Shown piece after piece: positions 39,697 to 45,153 of a DNA stretch of 45,153 nucleotides; the stretch's first letter is position 1; each line of letters opens with the position of its first letter. The notes below the pieces were generated by a model, which was not told the DNA's origin, did not search any database, and saw only the letters and a program-made list of their open reading frames with translations. Source of the DNA: a virus; IMG/VR virus record IMGVR_UViG_3300046517_000333, positions 1 to 45,153 of that record; one strand, written 5' to 3'. The translations under genes and the position numbers were made by a program.

Positions 39697-40166
39697 TACG
39701 CAGCCTCCTTGAAAGCGTGTCCTTCGTCGATTCGGCGGTGAACCTCGGCCAGCGCGTCGAGTACGACCTTTTTCGTCGCCACGTGCATCTGCTCGTCGTG
39801 CAACGCGATGGCGTCGCGCACGTCGTTGAACGCGTCGCCATCGAATCCCCACTTGCCGCACTTGCGAGCCCGGTCGCGCGCACGGACGGCGCCGGCCAGA
39901 GCGGCATTTACGGTTGGCATAAGCGCCGCGCCGTATCCGCGCTCGGACAGCACCAGCGTGATGTTCAGCGCGCACACCACCGTCGACCAATGCTCTTCGG
40001 TGCCGCGGCCTTTCAGCATCTCGTCGAGCGCGACGTGGTATGCGATGCCGAGATCGGTGGTCTGGCTCTTGTCCATCGGCGTGCGGCGCTCCAGCACATC
40101 AATGCTGCTCGTGCGGCTGATCACACGCGGGCGGTACTGCTTCCTCGGTTTCTTGTTGCCGGCCAT
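39696..40166 (-). CDS. Hypothetical replication-region protein, 156 aa
   Basis: I use ATG 40166 (TGATG with the resolvase stop). The basic N-terminus (AGNKKPRKQYRPRV) is followed by helical segments including LGIAYHVALDEMLKGRGTEEHWSTVVCALNITLVLSERG and ALHDEQMHVATKKVVLDALAEVHRR. This is a recurrent protein of Burkholderia-type prophages next to RuvC-like and NinB genes. Function unknown. Confidence 0.7.
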   Translation of the reverse strand: MAGNKKPRKQYRPRVISRTSSIDVLERRTPMDKSQTTDLGIAYHVALDEMLKGRGTEEHWSTVVCALNITLVLSERGYGAALMPTVNAALAGAVRARDRARKCGKWGFDGDAFNDVRDAIALHDEQMHVATKKVVLDALAEVHRRIDEGHAFKEAA

Positions 40167-40630
40167 CACATGGCTCCTCGTTGTGTTGCCGTGACTGCTA
40201 CGGCTAATGCCGACCACGCGTGCGACGCGACGCCATACAGCGGGCCGGGTTCTTTTTTTGTGCCGACTTGCGGTGTCTTTCCGCCGCCGGTGCGCGGGAA
40301 CATGTCGAGCAGCGCCTGGCGGATGTTCGGGTCTTTGGCTTGCGGCGAGCCGCACAGGTGCAGCTTCACGTCGCGGCGGTAAATCATCCTGACAGCCGCC
40401 GGATCGCGTGATGCCTGCACAAATCGGCCGATCCAGACGCACGTCTCGAATACTTCTCGGCCTACTGCCATGCCGTAGCTCGCGATCATTTCGATGGCGA
40501 TCTCGAATGGCCAGTCGTCGACCATGTCGATGATCTCGGCGTTGTCGGCCACACCAGAACGCTGCACCTTTCCATCGACGAAGAAGCAGAAACCGCTTTC
40601 CGAAGTGCCAGGATCGATGGCAAGAATCAC
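40166..40630 (-). CDS. RuvC-like Holliday-junction resolvase, 154 aa
   Basis: The RNase H-like core is clear: MILAIDPGTSESGFCFF gives the first Asp (residue 6), IAIEMIAS the Glu, and the C-terminal ASHAWSALAVAVT the helix with the last metal ligand position (His where many have Asp, as in some phage and thermophile RuvCs). It would resolve branched DNA during replication and recombination. It overlaps neighbours by 1-4 bp. Confidence 0.85.
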   Translation of the reverse strand: MILAIDPGTSESGFCFFVDGKVQRSGVADNAEIIDMVDDWPFEIAIEMIASYGMAVGREVFETCVWIGRFVQASRDPAAVRMIYRRDVKLHLCGSPQAKDPNIRQALLDMFPRTGGGKTPQVGTKKEPGPLYGVASHAWSALAVAVTATQRGAM

Positions 40631-41241
40631 GCGGCCACCTCGTTACGCTTGTTGATGACCGACCGGCGAATGGCAGCGAATTCGTCGTTTCGGTTAGCCG
40701 CCTGGATGCCCGCACCGGACAGGACGGCATCCTCTGCGTGACGCAGTACTTCAGGAGGAAGTGACGAGCCGTTGCGCGCGTGCCCGGTTTTGACCATCTC
40801 AAACGCCCAGCCGACCGCGCCCACGTTCAGGCTGCTTGCACGGCGCGCGGCGCGCTGGATCTGCGGCAGGTTCTCGCCGATCGTTTCGGCCGATGCGCGC
40901 ACGCCATCCGGAAGCTGCGGAGCCGCCGAGGCTGCGTTCTCGATCCGAGCCTGCTTGCAGTGCGCGATGAATTCGGGAAGCGTCGGAGCCTTGACGATCG
41001 CGGTCAGGTTGTCGCTGCCTGCCTTGAGTTGCGCCTTCGACAGCTTGGCGAGTTCGACCGCCCACGCCTTCTGGACCTCGACCGGATTCGTGCCGCGCCA
41101 AGCATCGGCAAACCGGGCGCCGTAGAACGCGCTCATCTTCGAGAACAGGACTTCGATCCACTTGCGCGGCAGCGCGTTTTCGGGCCAGTCGTCACGAGAG
41201 TCGGGTTGCTGCAACGTCGACAATTCGGTCATCTGATTCAT
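40627..41241 (-). CDS. Replication protein P-like helicase loader, 204 aa
   Basis: The product has RKWIEVLFSKMSAFYGARFADAWRGTNPVEVQKAWAVELAKLSKAQLKAG followed by APTLPEFIAHC, the usual pattern of lambda P-like replication proteins (fMxxxYGxxWxxxxG......W...L...S...I..GL......PP.LPEF). The remainder is helical. It would bring host DnaB to the origin made by the O-like protein. It overlaps the O-like gene by 50 bp. Confidence 0.78.
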   Translation of the reverse strand: MNQMTELSTLQQPDSRDDWPENALPRKWIEVLFSKMSAFYGARFADAWRGTNPVEVQKAWAVELAKLSKAQLKAGSDNLTAIVKAPTLPEFIAHCKQARIENAASAAPQLPDGVRASAETIGENLPQIQRAARRASSLNVGAVGWAFEMVKTGHARNGSSLPPEVLRHAEDAVLSGAGIQAANRNDEFAAIRRSVINKRNEVAA

Positions 41242-42055
41242 TTCGTCGGCTCCGGCCGGTCAGTGCTGCGATGGTTTCTGCGCGTTCGTCGTGGTAGCTG
41301 CGGTGCTGCTGAGGTCGAGATCGGCCGACAGGAGGCGGCCGGGACGCGTCAGCCGTCCACCGCTGCGCGATCGCCACCACGAACCCAGCCTTGATGCGCC
41401 CAACGGGATCGGCTGCTTTCGCTTCGGCGCATGCAGCCTCGATCGTTTCGACGGTGATGCCCGCCTCTGCTGCGGCAACGATGCGGGGGTCGCCGGGCTG
41501 TGCCTCGATGGAGTTCCGACGCATTGCAGCGGATAGGTCGGACGGTCGGACGCTTGCGCGAGTCTCACCACCTACGTCTGCCCTTTCCCCTATGTTTTTC
41601 TCTTCTTCTCTTCTCTTCTCTTCTCTAGGCGTCACAGCGCGTTCTTCTGCGTCACACTGCGTCACAGATGCGTCACCGCGCGTCACAGATTTCTCAGAAG
41701 CCTTTCGTTCCCGATAAGCGCGCGTCCGCTCTGCGCTTGAGTCTTCGCGTTTCGGCTGACGCTTGTCCCAGCTAGCGATTCGACCGTCGACGATCAGCCC
41801 CTTCAGGACGAAAGCATCGAGGATTCGCGAGCACGTACCGTCATCCACATCGAGCAGCGCGTCATGTGCGTCACAGTCGAAACCTGTGACGTCACCGCGC
41901 GTCACAGACGCGTCACCATCTGTCACATTGCTTGCGCGCTCGAGAATCGCCACCCAGACAGTGATGACGGACGTGAATGAGCAACCGGACTTACGGGCAA
42001 CCCAACGAAACTTCGGGTCGGTCAACGTGCCGTGCCACCAACGGAACCAGTCCAT
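41192..42055 (-). CDS. Replication initiator O-like protein with intragenic origin, 287 aa
   Basis: The N-terminal 100 residues (MDWFRWWHGTLTDPKFRWVARKSG...VWVAILERAS...FVLKGLIVDGRIASWDKRQPKRED) form a winged-helix domain of phage replisome organisers. The middle has the repeated peptide VTRGDASVT, encoded by iteron clusters at 41859-41926 and 41629-41686, followed by a Glu/Arg-rich tract. The C-terminus binds the loader by analogy. As in lambda O, the gene appears to contain its own origin. It follows the preceding stop by 2 bp. Confidence 0.82.
   Translation of the reverse strand: MDWFRWWHGTLTDPKFRWVARKSGCSFTSVITVWVAILERASNVTDGDASVTRGDVTGFDCDAHDALLDVDDGTCSRILDAFVLKGLIVDGRIASWDKRQPKREDSSAERTRAYRERKASEKSVTRGDASVTQCDAEERAVTPREEKRREEEKNIGERADVGGETRASVRPSDLSAAMRRNSIEAQPGDPRIVAAAEAGITVETIEAACAEAKAADPVGRIKAGFVVAIAQRWTADASRPPPVGRSRPQQHRSYHDERAETIAALTGRSRRNESDDRIVDVAATRLS
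41581..41628. other. Pyrimidine tract beside iterons
   Basis: On the + strand this is almost only C and T, with CTTCT/CTCTT repeats, over about 45 bases, directly next to the inner iteron cluster. It encodes the Glu/Arg-rich linker (REEKRREEEK). In replication origins such strand-asymmetric, easily distorted tracts often serve as unwinding elements, so it is a candidate for that here. Confidence 0.55.
41629..41686. repeat. Origin iterons, inner cluster (5 x GCGTCAC)
   Basis: GCGTCAC starts at 41629, 41649, 41659, 41670 and 41680. The steps are 20, 10, 11 and 10 bases, that is, in phase with the DNA helix, so bound initiators would sit on one face. All lie inside the O-like gene and encode part of the VT-rich peptide repeat. 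Confidence 0.85.
41859..41926. repeat. Origin iterons, outer cluster
   Basis: The same heptamer occurs at 41868, 41899 and 41910. Variants are GCGTCAT at 41859, ACGTCAC within the palindrome GTGACGTCAC (41886-41895), and TGTCAC at 41921. Most steps are again 9-11 or about 21 bases. About 170 bp separate it from the inner cluster. Confidence 0.75.
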
Positions 42056-42057
42056 GA

Positions 42058-42360
42058 TTAAGCCTTCGGCAATCCGAGCAGTTCTTGGCTCTTGCCGGTT
42101 GCGACGTCGCGCACGGTGCCGCGCTTCTGAAGCCGACTGGCGTCCAGAAGAGCACGAACACGTCCGCAGACGCTCGAGAGTTTGAGATTGGTGCGCGCGG
42201 CGATTTGCTCGCGCGTGAGAAGCGTTTCCTTGCCGTCGAAGCAGTCCATCACCATCTGCTGCGTGGTGCTGAGCTGCTTGACCGTCAGCGAATGAAACGA
42301 CGCATGCTGGGTATCAGACACGCGTCGACCCGAGATCGGGCTGTGAAAATCATGTTCCAT
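42058..42360 (-). CDS. Small helix-turn-helix protein, 100 aa
   Basis: The sequence TTQQMVMDCFDGKETLLTREQIAARTNLKLSSVCGRVRALLDASRLQKRGTVRDVATGKSQELLGLP forms a winged helix like a small MarR or ROK-style regulator. It lies just before the O-like gene in the early-left operon. It may regulate replication or transcription; the family is not resolved. The start is ATG 42360. Confidence 0.72.
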   Translation of the reverse strand: MEHDFHSPISGRRVSDTQHASFHSLTVKQLSTTQQMVMDCFDGKETLLTREQIAARTNLKLSSVCGRVRALLDASRLQKRGTVRDVATGKSQELLGLPKA

Positions 42361-42442
42361 CTGGGCTCCCAGTGAGGAGAACTAAATCGGTGCAGAAGAA
42401 AGCTCGCGACGAACTTGCTTGTGTATCGACTCTTCCCAGCAT
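42350..42442 (-). CDS. Possible small ORF, 30 aa
   Basis: ATG 42442 shares a base with the preceding TAA, and the TGA lies 11 bp inside the next gene. The product has no recognisable feature. It is listed because it continues the unbroken chain of stop-start overlaps from the cro region to the O gene. Confidence 0.25.
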   Translation of the reverse strand: MLGRVDTQASSSRAFFCTDLVLLTGSPDGT

Positions 42443-42492
42443 TACCGGCCTCGTACCGGTCCTTCTCGTCCGCCAGTGGTCTGGCGAGTCAT
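42442..42492 (-). CDS. Possible leader-type miniORF, 16 aa
   Basis: ATG 42492 overlaps the stop of the gene at 42489-42686 (ATGA), and it ends TAATG onto the following small frame. It is basic and Gly-rich. It may act only to pass ribosomes along. Low certainty. Confidence 0.2.
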   Translation of the reverse strand: MTRQTTGGREGPVRGR

Positions 42493-42686
42493 TTATCCCG
42501 GCGATTCCCTATGTGGGTCGCGTAAAAAGCGACTACTTCGGGGTGAAGCGCACCGTAGACCGATCGCAAAACGTGATAACCAACATATTTCTGGAACGAA
42601 ACGCCGAGTCGAAGCGATTCCGCGACCAATTCCGCTGCTTCTGGAACGGGAAGCTCCGCTGCGAGATGCGTTTTTCCGTCGCTCAT
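42489..42686 (-). CDS. Hypothetical early-left protein, 65 aa
   Basis: ATG 42686 overlaps the previous stop (ATGA). The sequence starts MSDGKTHLAAELPVPEAAELVAESLRLGVSFQKYVGYHVLRSVYG, a helical protein. Its place corresponds to the cII-O interval in lambda. No domain recognised. Confidence 0.65.
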   Translation of the reverse strand: MSDGKTHLAAELPVPEAAELVAESLRLGVSFQKYVGYHVLRSVYGALHPEVVAFYATHIGNRRDK

Positions 42687-42907
42687 GCGTGCACCGCGCT
42701 CCCAGACTGGGACGGTTCGACACTGACGCCGATCAGGTTTGCGGGCAAAGTGCCAACTGTGCCGAAGAGAAACAGCTTCGTGATTCGAGCAAGCGCAGCG
42801 GAATCGCTGTCGATGCCGTAGAGCGCCTTGAAGGTCTGCATGCCGTCGTACACGGCATCCTCCAAGCGCGTCTTTACTTCGTTGCGGAACTCTGCTTTTC
42901 GGGACAT
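42683..42907 (-). CDS. Hypothetical protein in cII position, 74 aa
   Basis: AAAGGAGAAG precedes ATG 42907. The sequence begins MSRKAEFRNEVKTRLEDAVYDGMQTFKALYGIDSDSAALARI, then a hydrophobic KLFLFGTVGTLPANLIG. It is helical with no clear helix-turn-helix, so I do not call it CII despite its place after cro. Common in Burkholderia-type prophages; function unknown. Confidence 0.7.
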   Translation of the reverse strand: MSRKAEFRNEVKTRLEDAVYDGMQTFKALYGIDSDSAALARITKLFLFGTVGTLPANLIGVSVEPSQSGSAVHA

Positions 42908-42986
42908 GCCTTTCTTCTCCTTTAAAAGAACAATGATGAAGCTGACGCAAAAACGGGTGCGGCAAAAAATGATCGAAGGTCGTCGG

Positions 42987-43187
42987 CTACGACGTGACCC
43001 GGTCCGTCAGAAAAATGTCGGGGTACTCGAGCTTGACGGCGGGAGGGATGCCGCGCTCCTTCCAGTTGTGGACGCGCTGAACACCGCCTCGGGAGTCGTA
43101 CCCAAGCAGCTTGGCGAGCTGAGCGGCACCACCGAGCTCATTGATGAGTCGTCGGTCTGCCTCGATAGTGAGAGTTTTCTTGTCCAT
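42987..43187 (-). CDS. cro: Cro-like (YdaS-type) helix-turn-helix regulator
   Basis: The 66-residue product has INELGGAAQLAKLLGYDSRGGVQRVHNWKERGIPPAVKLEYPDIF, the typical Cro/YdaS helix-turn-helix with an IPP turn. It is divergent to the CI-like gene across 81 bp that contain the operators. The ATG (43187) lies only 6 bp after the predicted -10 hexamer, so the transcript should start at or beside the start codon and be leaderless. Expected role: shut down the repressor promoter during lytic growth. Confidence 0.85.
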   Translation of the reverse strand: MDKKTLTIEADRRLINELGGAAQLAKLLGYDSRGGVQRVHNWKERGIPPAVKLEYPDIFLTDRVTS

Positions 43188-43190
43188 GCC

Positions 43191-43236
43191 TCATTAAACA
43201 CCACGTTTAAACAAAAGTCAAACGCTTTGTTGAACA
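43191..43236 (-). promoter_or_regulatory. Leftward early promoter (pR-like) with two operators
   Basis: On the minus strand, -35 TTGACT (43216-43221), a 17-bp spacer and -10 TTTAAT (43193-43198). Two operator-like inverted repeats overlap it: TTAAAC-N5-GTTTAA at 43194-43210 and TCAAAC-N5-GTTGAA at 43218-43234. The centres are 24 bp apart. The same module occurs at 44505-44546 for the rightward operon. Confidence 0.88.
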
Positions 43237-43268
43237 ACGAAGTGTTTAAATGCGCGAACATCACGCGC

Positions 43269-44048
43269 ATGCACGAGACTATGAAACGGCTATATGAGGC
43301 GGCCGAAACGCTTCATGGCATAACGGGGCAGTCCGCCGTTGCCAATTTCCTGAACGAGTCTCCGCAGTTGCTTAACAACTGGGAGCGAAGAGGCATTTCC
43401 AAGAGTGGCGCGTTCAAGGTTGCGCATGCCATCGGCTGCAGCGTGATCTGGCTGGTGTCTGGCGCAGGGAGGATGGCTGACACTGTTAATCCGCACTTTG
43501 CGGCGGGCTTCGCAGCCTCTGCCGAGATGGACGAGGAGGACAGCGACAACGAGACAACGGATGTCTCAAAATCGAACGAAAATGCGAAAAAAAATTCCTC
43601 AGCACCTTACGAATCTATCCGTTATTCTGTAGACAAGACTCGCTTCCGCCGTGTTTTCGTAGTAGGAAAGGCGCAAGGGGGGATGCCTGAAAGAATATGG
43701 ACAGATGGGGATTACCCGGTGGGTGCTACCGACAAATATGCCGAGATTGCGACGAGCGATCCGCACGCATTCCTAACGCCGATCGTCGGCCATTCAATGG
43801 CCCCGCGCTACAACCCTGGCGAGTTCGCCCTAGTGGAGCCTGCGACCGAGCCTGAGCTGGAAGATGACGTGCTCGTTCGCCTCACGACAGGCGAGACGAT
43901 GCTGAAGAGGCTCCTTGCACGTCGAGGCGGGATTCGCCTCGGCAGTTACAACGAGCCCGACGTGCGCACTTACCAGCCCGAAGAGATCACCTGGATGTAT
44001 TACGTCGCGCACCCTGTCCCGGCGCGCAAGATCAAGCAGCGCATATGA
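43269..44048 (+). CDS. cI: CI-like repressor with S24 self-cleavage domain
   Basis: The 259-residue product has an N-terminal helix-turn-helix (ITGQSAVANFLNESPQLLNNWERRG, about 18-42), a linker, and a C-terminal LexA/CI peptidase with GHSMAPRYNPGEF (Ser176) and ETMLKRLL (Lys213). The usual Ala-Gly cleavage pair is not obvious; AQGG at about 135-138 is the closest. It would hold both early promoters silent and respond to RecA. ATG 43269 is used; ATG 43281 is also possible. It overlaps the following secreted-protein gene by 4 bp. Confidence 0.92.
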   Translation: MHETMKRLYEAAETLHGITGQSAVANFLNESPQLLNNWERRGISKSGAFKVAHAIGCSVIWLVSGAGRMADTVNPHFAAGFAASAEMDEEDSDNETTDVSKSNENAKKNSSAPYESIRYSVDKTRFRRVFVVGKAQGGMPERIWTDGDYPVGATDKYAEIATSDPHAFLTPIVGHSMAPRYNPGEFALVEPATEPELEDDVLVRLTTGETMLKRLLARRGGIRLGSYNEPDVRTYQPEEITWMYYVAHPVPARKIKQRI

Positions 44049-44407
44049 GCCCCCTATCGTCCCGGATCGGAGCTGCGCTGCTGGTCGCCGTGACGATGGC
44101 GCCGGCCTACGCAACGGCACAGAAGTCCATGAGCGATCAGGAAATCGCGTCGATCATGGGGCTCTGGCAGAAGCGTTGCCGTGATTACGCAGTCGGAGAA
44201 AGCCAGCCGTCGCTGGAGAAGCGTTGCGTCAACATGGTTCTCGGCGACGTAGCTGATGTGGATCGCCTGCAACAGGACAGCACCGTCACCGACGAGATGT
44301 GGAACCTGTGCAAGATCGAGAGCGGCTTCACCCGAACGCAAGACTTCCACGAGTGGGCCGCCTGCATGCGCGTCGCCAAGACGCGCCCCTGGCTCCGAGC
44401 GCAGTAA
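44045..44407 (+). CDS. Secreted protein co-expressed with the repressor, 120 aa
   Basis: ATG 44045 overlaps the CI stop (ATGA). A clear signal peptide (SRIGAALLVAVTMAPAYATA, cleavage after about residue 25) precedes a 95-residue helical, acidic domain with four Cys (two disulfides likely). The gene is followed at once by a terminator. Being in the repressor transcript, it should be made in the prophage state, as for lysogenic-conversion or exclusion proteins. I do not recognise the family. Confidence 0.8.
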   Translation: MSPLSSRIGAALLVAVTMAPAYATAQKSMSDQEIASIMGLWQKRCRDYAVGESQPSLEKRCVNMVLGDVADVDRLQQDSTVTDEMWNLCKIESGFTRTQDFHEWAACMRVAKTRPWLRAQ

Positions 44408-44421
44408 CCACCCTCCTCCAA

Positions 44422-44446
44422 CCCGCCGCCCGGCGGGTTTTCTTTT
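44422..44446 (+). terminator. Intrinsic terminator of the repressor operon
   Basis: CCCGCC (44422-44427) pairs with GGCGGG (44432-44437) around 4 bases, followed by TTTTCTTTT. It ends the cI transcript 15 bp after the secreted-protein gene. Confidence 0.92.
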
Positions 44447-44504
44447 GCCGTCGCCGCTTCGCCACGCGAAAAAGTGTCGCGCCTCTAAAAAATTTTGCCC
44501 AAAT

Positions 44505-44546
44505 CTAAACAAAGCGTTTGACACGTGTTTAAACGTCGTGTTTAAT
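44505..44546 (+). promoter_or_regulatory. Rightward early promoter (pL-like) with two operators
   Basis: -35 TTGACA (44518-44523), a 17-bp spacer and -10 TTTAAT (44541-44546). Operators: CTAAAC-N5-GTTTGA (44505-44521) and TTAAAC-N5-GTTTAA (44529-44545), with centres 24 bp apart. Sequence, spacing and operator arrangement repeat those of the leftward promoter in mirror orientation. It should drive the early operon that runs through the window junction to int. Confidence 0.9.
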
Positions 44547-44554
44547 ACAACCAT

Positions 44555-44598
44555 GCGCTGAACGAACAGCGCAACGCCGAAACCGGCGACGCTCTTTA
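44555..44598 (+). promoter_or_regulatory. put/nut-like leader element: two stem-loops and boxA
   Basis: The transcript is expected to start near 44553. GCGCTG/CAGCGC (44555-44560 with 44567-44572) and CGCCG/CGGCG (44575-44579 with 44584-44588) form two adjacent hairpins, 2 bases apart. CGCTCTTTA (44590-44598) matches the boxA consensus. Two 5' stem-loops recall HK022 put RNA; the boxA recalls nut sites. No N-like gene was recognised. Confidence 0.65.
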
Positions 44599-44791
44599 AA
44601 CATGACAAGTGATAAACAGGCGTGTAATCGCCCTGCCCATGGCCCGGACGGCAGAAAGTAAAAGTCTCGGAAATGGCGGCCAGATGAGCTGCTACCGAAA
44701 GGCGCCCAGCGAACAGTGGCGAGGTAACTGACGCAAACAGCACGGACCCGGAGCCGACCAGATCGGGAGTAGCCGGGTTCTGCGTGACAGT
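44599..44791 (+). other. Untranslated, probably structured leader
   Basis: About 190 bases without a credible gene, between the boxA and the attenuator. It has many short GC inverted repeats (for example GGCGGCC, CCGGAGCC, GGGAGTAGCCGGG). It could be a structured 5' leader or a processed small RNA. I see no tRNA or known riboswitch core. Confidence 0.45.
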
Positions 44792-44834
44792 GGACTGATG
44801 AATGACCGTTCGGGGAGCGGTCATTTCTTAGTCC
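44792..44834 (+). terminator. Leader attenuator/terminator
   Basis: AATGACCG (44801-44808) pairs with CGGTCATT (44818-44825), followed by TCTT (T-rich run TTTCTT overlaps the stem end). An outer GGACT/AGTCC (44792-44796 with 44830-44834) can extend the stem. It sits 82 bp before the first early gene, so early expression needs readthrough. Confidence 0.7.
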
Positions 44835-44916
44835 ATTGAGATGAGTACTACTAAAAACGTTGGTTTATCAAGGCGCATCCGCTGGGTGCTCCATGACAAG
44901 ACAACGAGGTGACTAG

Positions 44917-45084
44917 ATGACCCTTGCATCAATTGGCTTTCGATTTCTCGTGTGCCCGTCACGCATAAGGGGCGAATGGCACCACCCGAGCGGAGTAGTC
45001 ACCCTTTTGACCGCCGGGTGGATCGACTGCACGGTCATGAACGACGAGCAGTTCAACGACTTTATGGGAGTGGCGACAGCATGA
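44917..45084 (+). CDS. First gene of the rightward early operon, 55 aa
   Basis: ATG 44917 with GAGGTGA just upstream. The product begins MTLASIGFRFLVCPSR, continues WHHPSGVVTLLTAGWIDC and ends MNDEQFNDFMGVATA. It is short and mostly beta. Its TGA overlaps the ATG of the next gene (the same as base 55). It could be the position of an N-like antiterminator, but it lacks the Arg-rich motif. Its last 18 codons are duplicated at the left end of the window. Confidence 0.65.
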   Translation: MTLASIGFRFLVCPSRIRGEWHHPSGVVTLLTAGWIDCTVMNDEQFNDFMGVATA

Positions 45085-45153
45085 GCCTCGCAAAAACAAT
45101 GAGCATGGGCGACCACGCGATCGACGTCGGCATCGCCGAGATGGACCGCGAAG
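45027..45153. repeat. Right copy of 127-bp exact terminal repeat
   Basis: This stretch is identical to bases 1-127. It is the overlap that closes the circle; see the entry at 1-127. Confidence 0.95.
45081..45153 (+). CDS. N-terminal fragment of the 120-aa early gene (continues at base 55)
   Basis: These are the first 24 codons of the gene fully present at 55-417, duplicated by the contig overlap. It is not a separate gene. Confidence 0.75.
   Translation, partial: MSLAKTMSMGDHAIDVGIAEMDRE

Noticed and set aside
41629-41926. CRISPR-like repeat array
   Set aside because: The repeats are 7 bases with steps near one helical turn and lie in frame inside the initiator gene. This fits iterons and not a spacer array.
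42372-42821. 149-codon + strand frame near the cro operon
   Set aside because: It opposes two coupled leftward genes with good ribosome-binding sites and has no recognisable domain.
44054-44824. 256-codon frame on the - strand across the secreted protein and early promoter
   Set aside because: It would run through a terminator, the operator-promoter and the leader RNA and is antisense to a gene with a clear signal peptide.
45027-45153. Packaged direct terminal repeat
   Set aside because: The exact 127-base length and continuity of the operon through the joint point to assembly overlap. Coverage data would be needed to claim otherwise.

Overview
The window is one complete circular genome of a temperate, contractile-tailed (myovirus-type) bacteriophage. 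Bases 45027-45153 repeat bases 1-127 exactly, so the unique circle is 45,026 bp. The host is probably a high-GC betaproteobacterium of the Burkholderia/Paraburkholderia type. This is inferred from base composition, from the relatives these protein types bring to mind, and from an attachment site matching the 3' half of a selenocysteine tRNA (selC). No host DNA is present to confirm it.

The layout is lambda-like and centred on an immunity region at about 43.0-44.6 kb. A CI-type S24 repressor (+) diverges from a Cro-like regulator (-). Two nearly identical promoter-operator modules flank it: one fires leftward into cro, the other rightward into the early arm. The rightward arm (44.5 kb, through the junction, to 10.2 kb, + strand) carries many short, overlapping accessory genes, a RecT/YqaJ recombination pair, a lipoprotein, an orphan ClpX-type zinc finger, a DUF4224 (excisionase-like) gene and a tyrosine integrase followed by attP. 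Its leader RNA starts with two stem-loops and a boxA and ends in a terminator, which suggests processive antitermination.

The leftward arm (43.2 to 38.3 kb, - strand) follows the lambda order: cro, small genes, an O-like initiator with an intragenic iteron origin, a P-like helicase loader, a RuvC-like resolvase, NinB, a DUF1364 (HNH-type) protein and a small protein in the position of the late regulator Q. Terminators then separate it from the late genes.

The late genes (37.9 to 10.5 kb, - strand) run: two small genes, an Acb2/Tad1-type hairpin protein (candidate anti-CBASS/anti-Thoeris sponge), terminase small and large subunits, DUF1073 portal, Mu F-like head protein, DUF2213 protease-scaffold, decoration protein, DUF2184 capsid, connector proteins, DUF3383 sheath, DUF3277 tube, tail chaperones, tape measure, baseplate, fibre and fibre chaperone. 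They end with a lysis cassette (membrane coiled-coil proteins, holin, GH19 endolysin, Rz/Rz1) and a distal adhesin cassette with a glycine-rich fibre and a clan-A glycoside hydrolase-like protein. One + strand gene, a 2-oxoglutarate/Fe(II) oxygenase, interrupts the late operon and looks like a moron.

The points most worth a second look are the twin operator-promoters with start codons at the predicted transcription starts, the put/nut-like leader, the helically phased iterons inside the O gene, the Acb2-like protein, the repressor-coupled secreted protein, the orphan ClpX zinc finger and the oxygenase.
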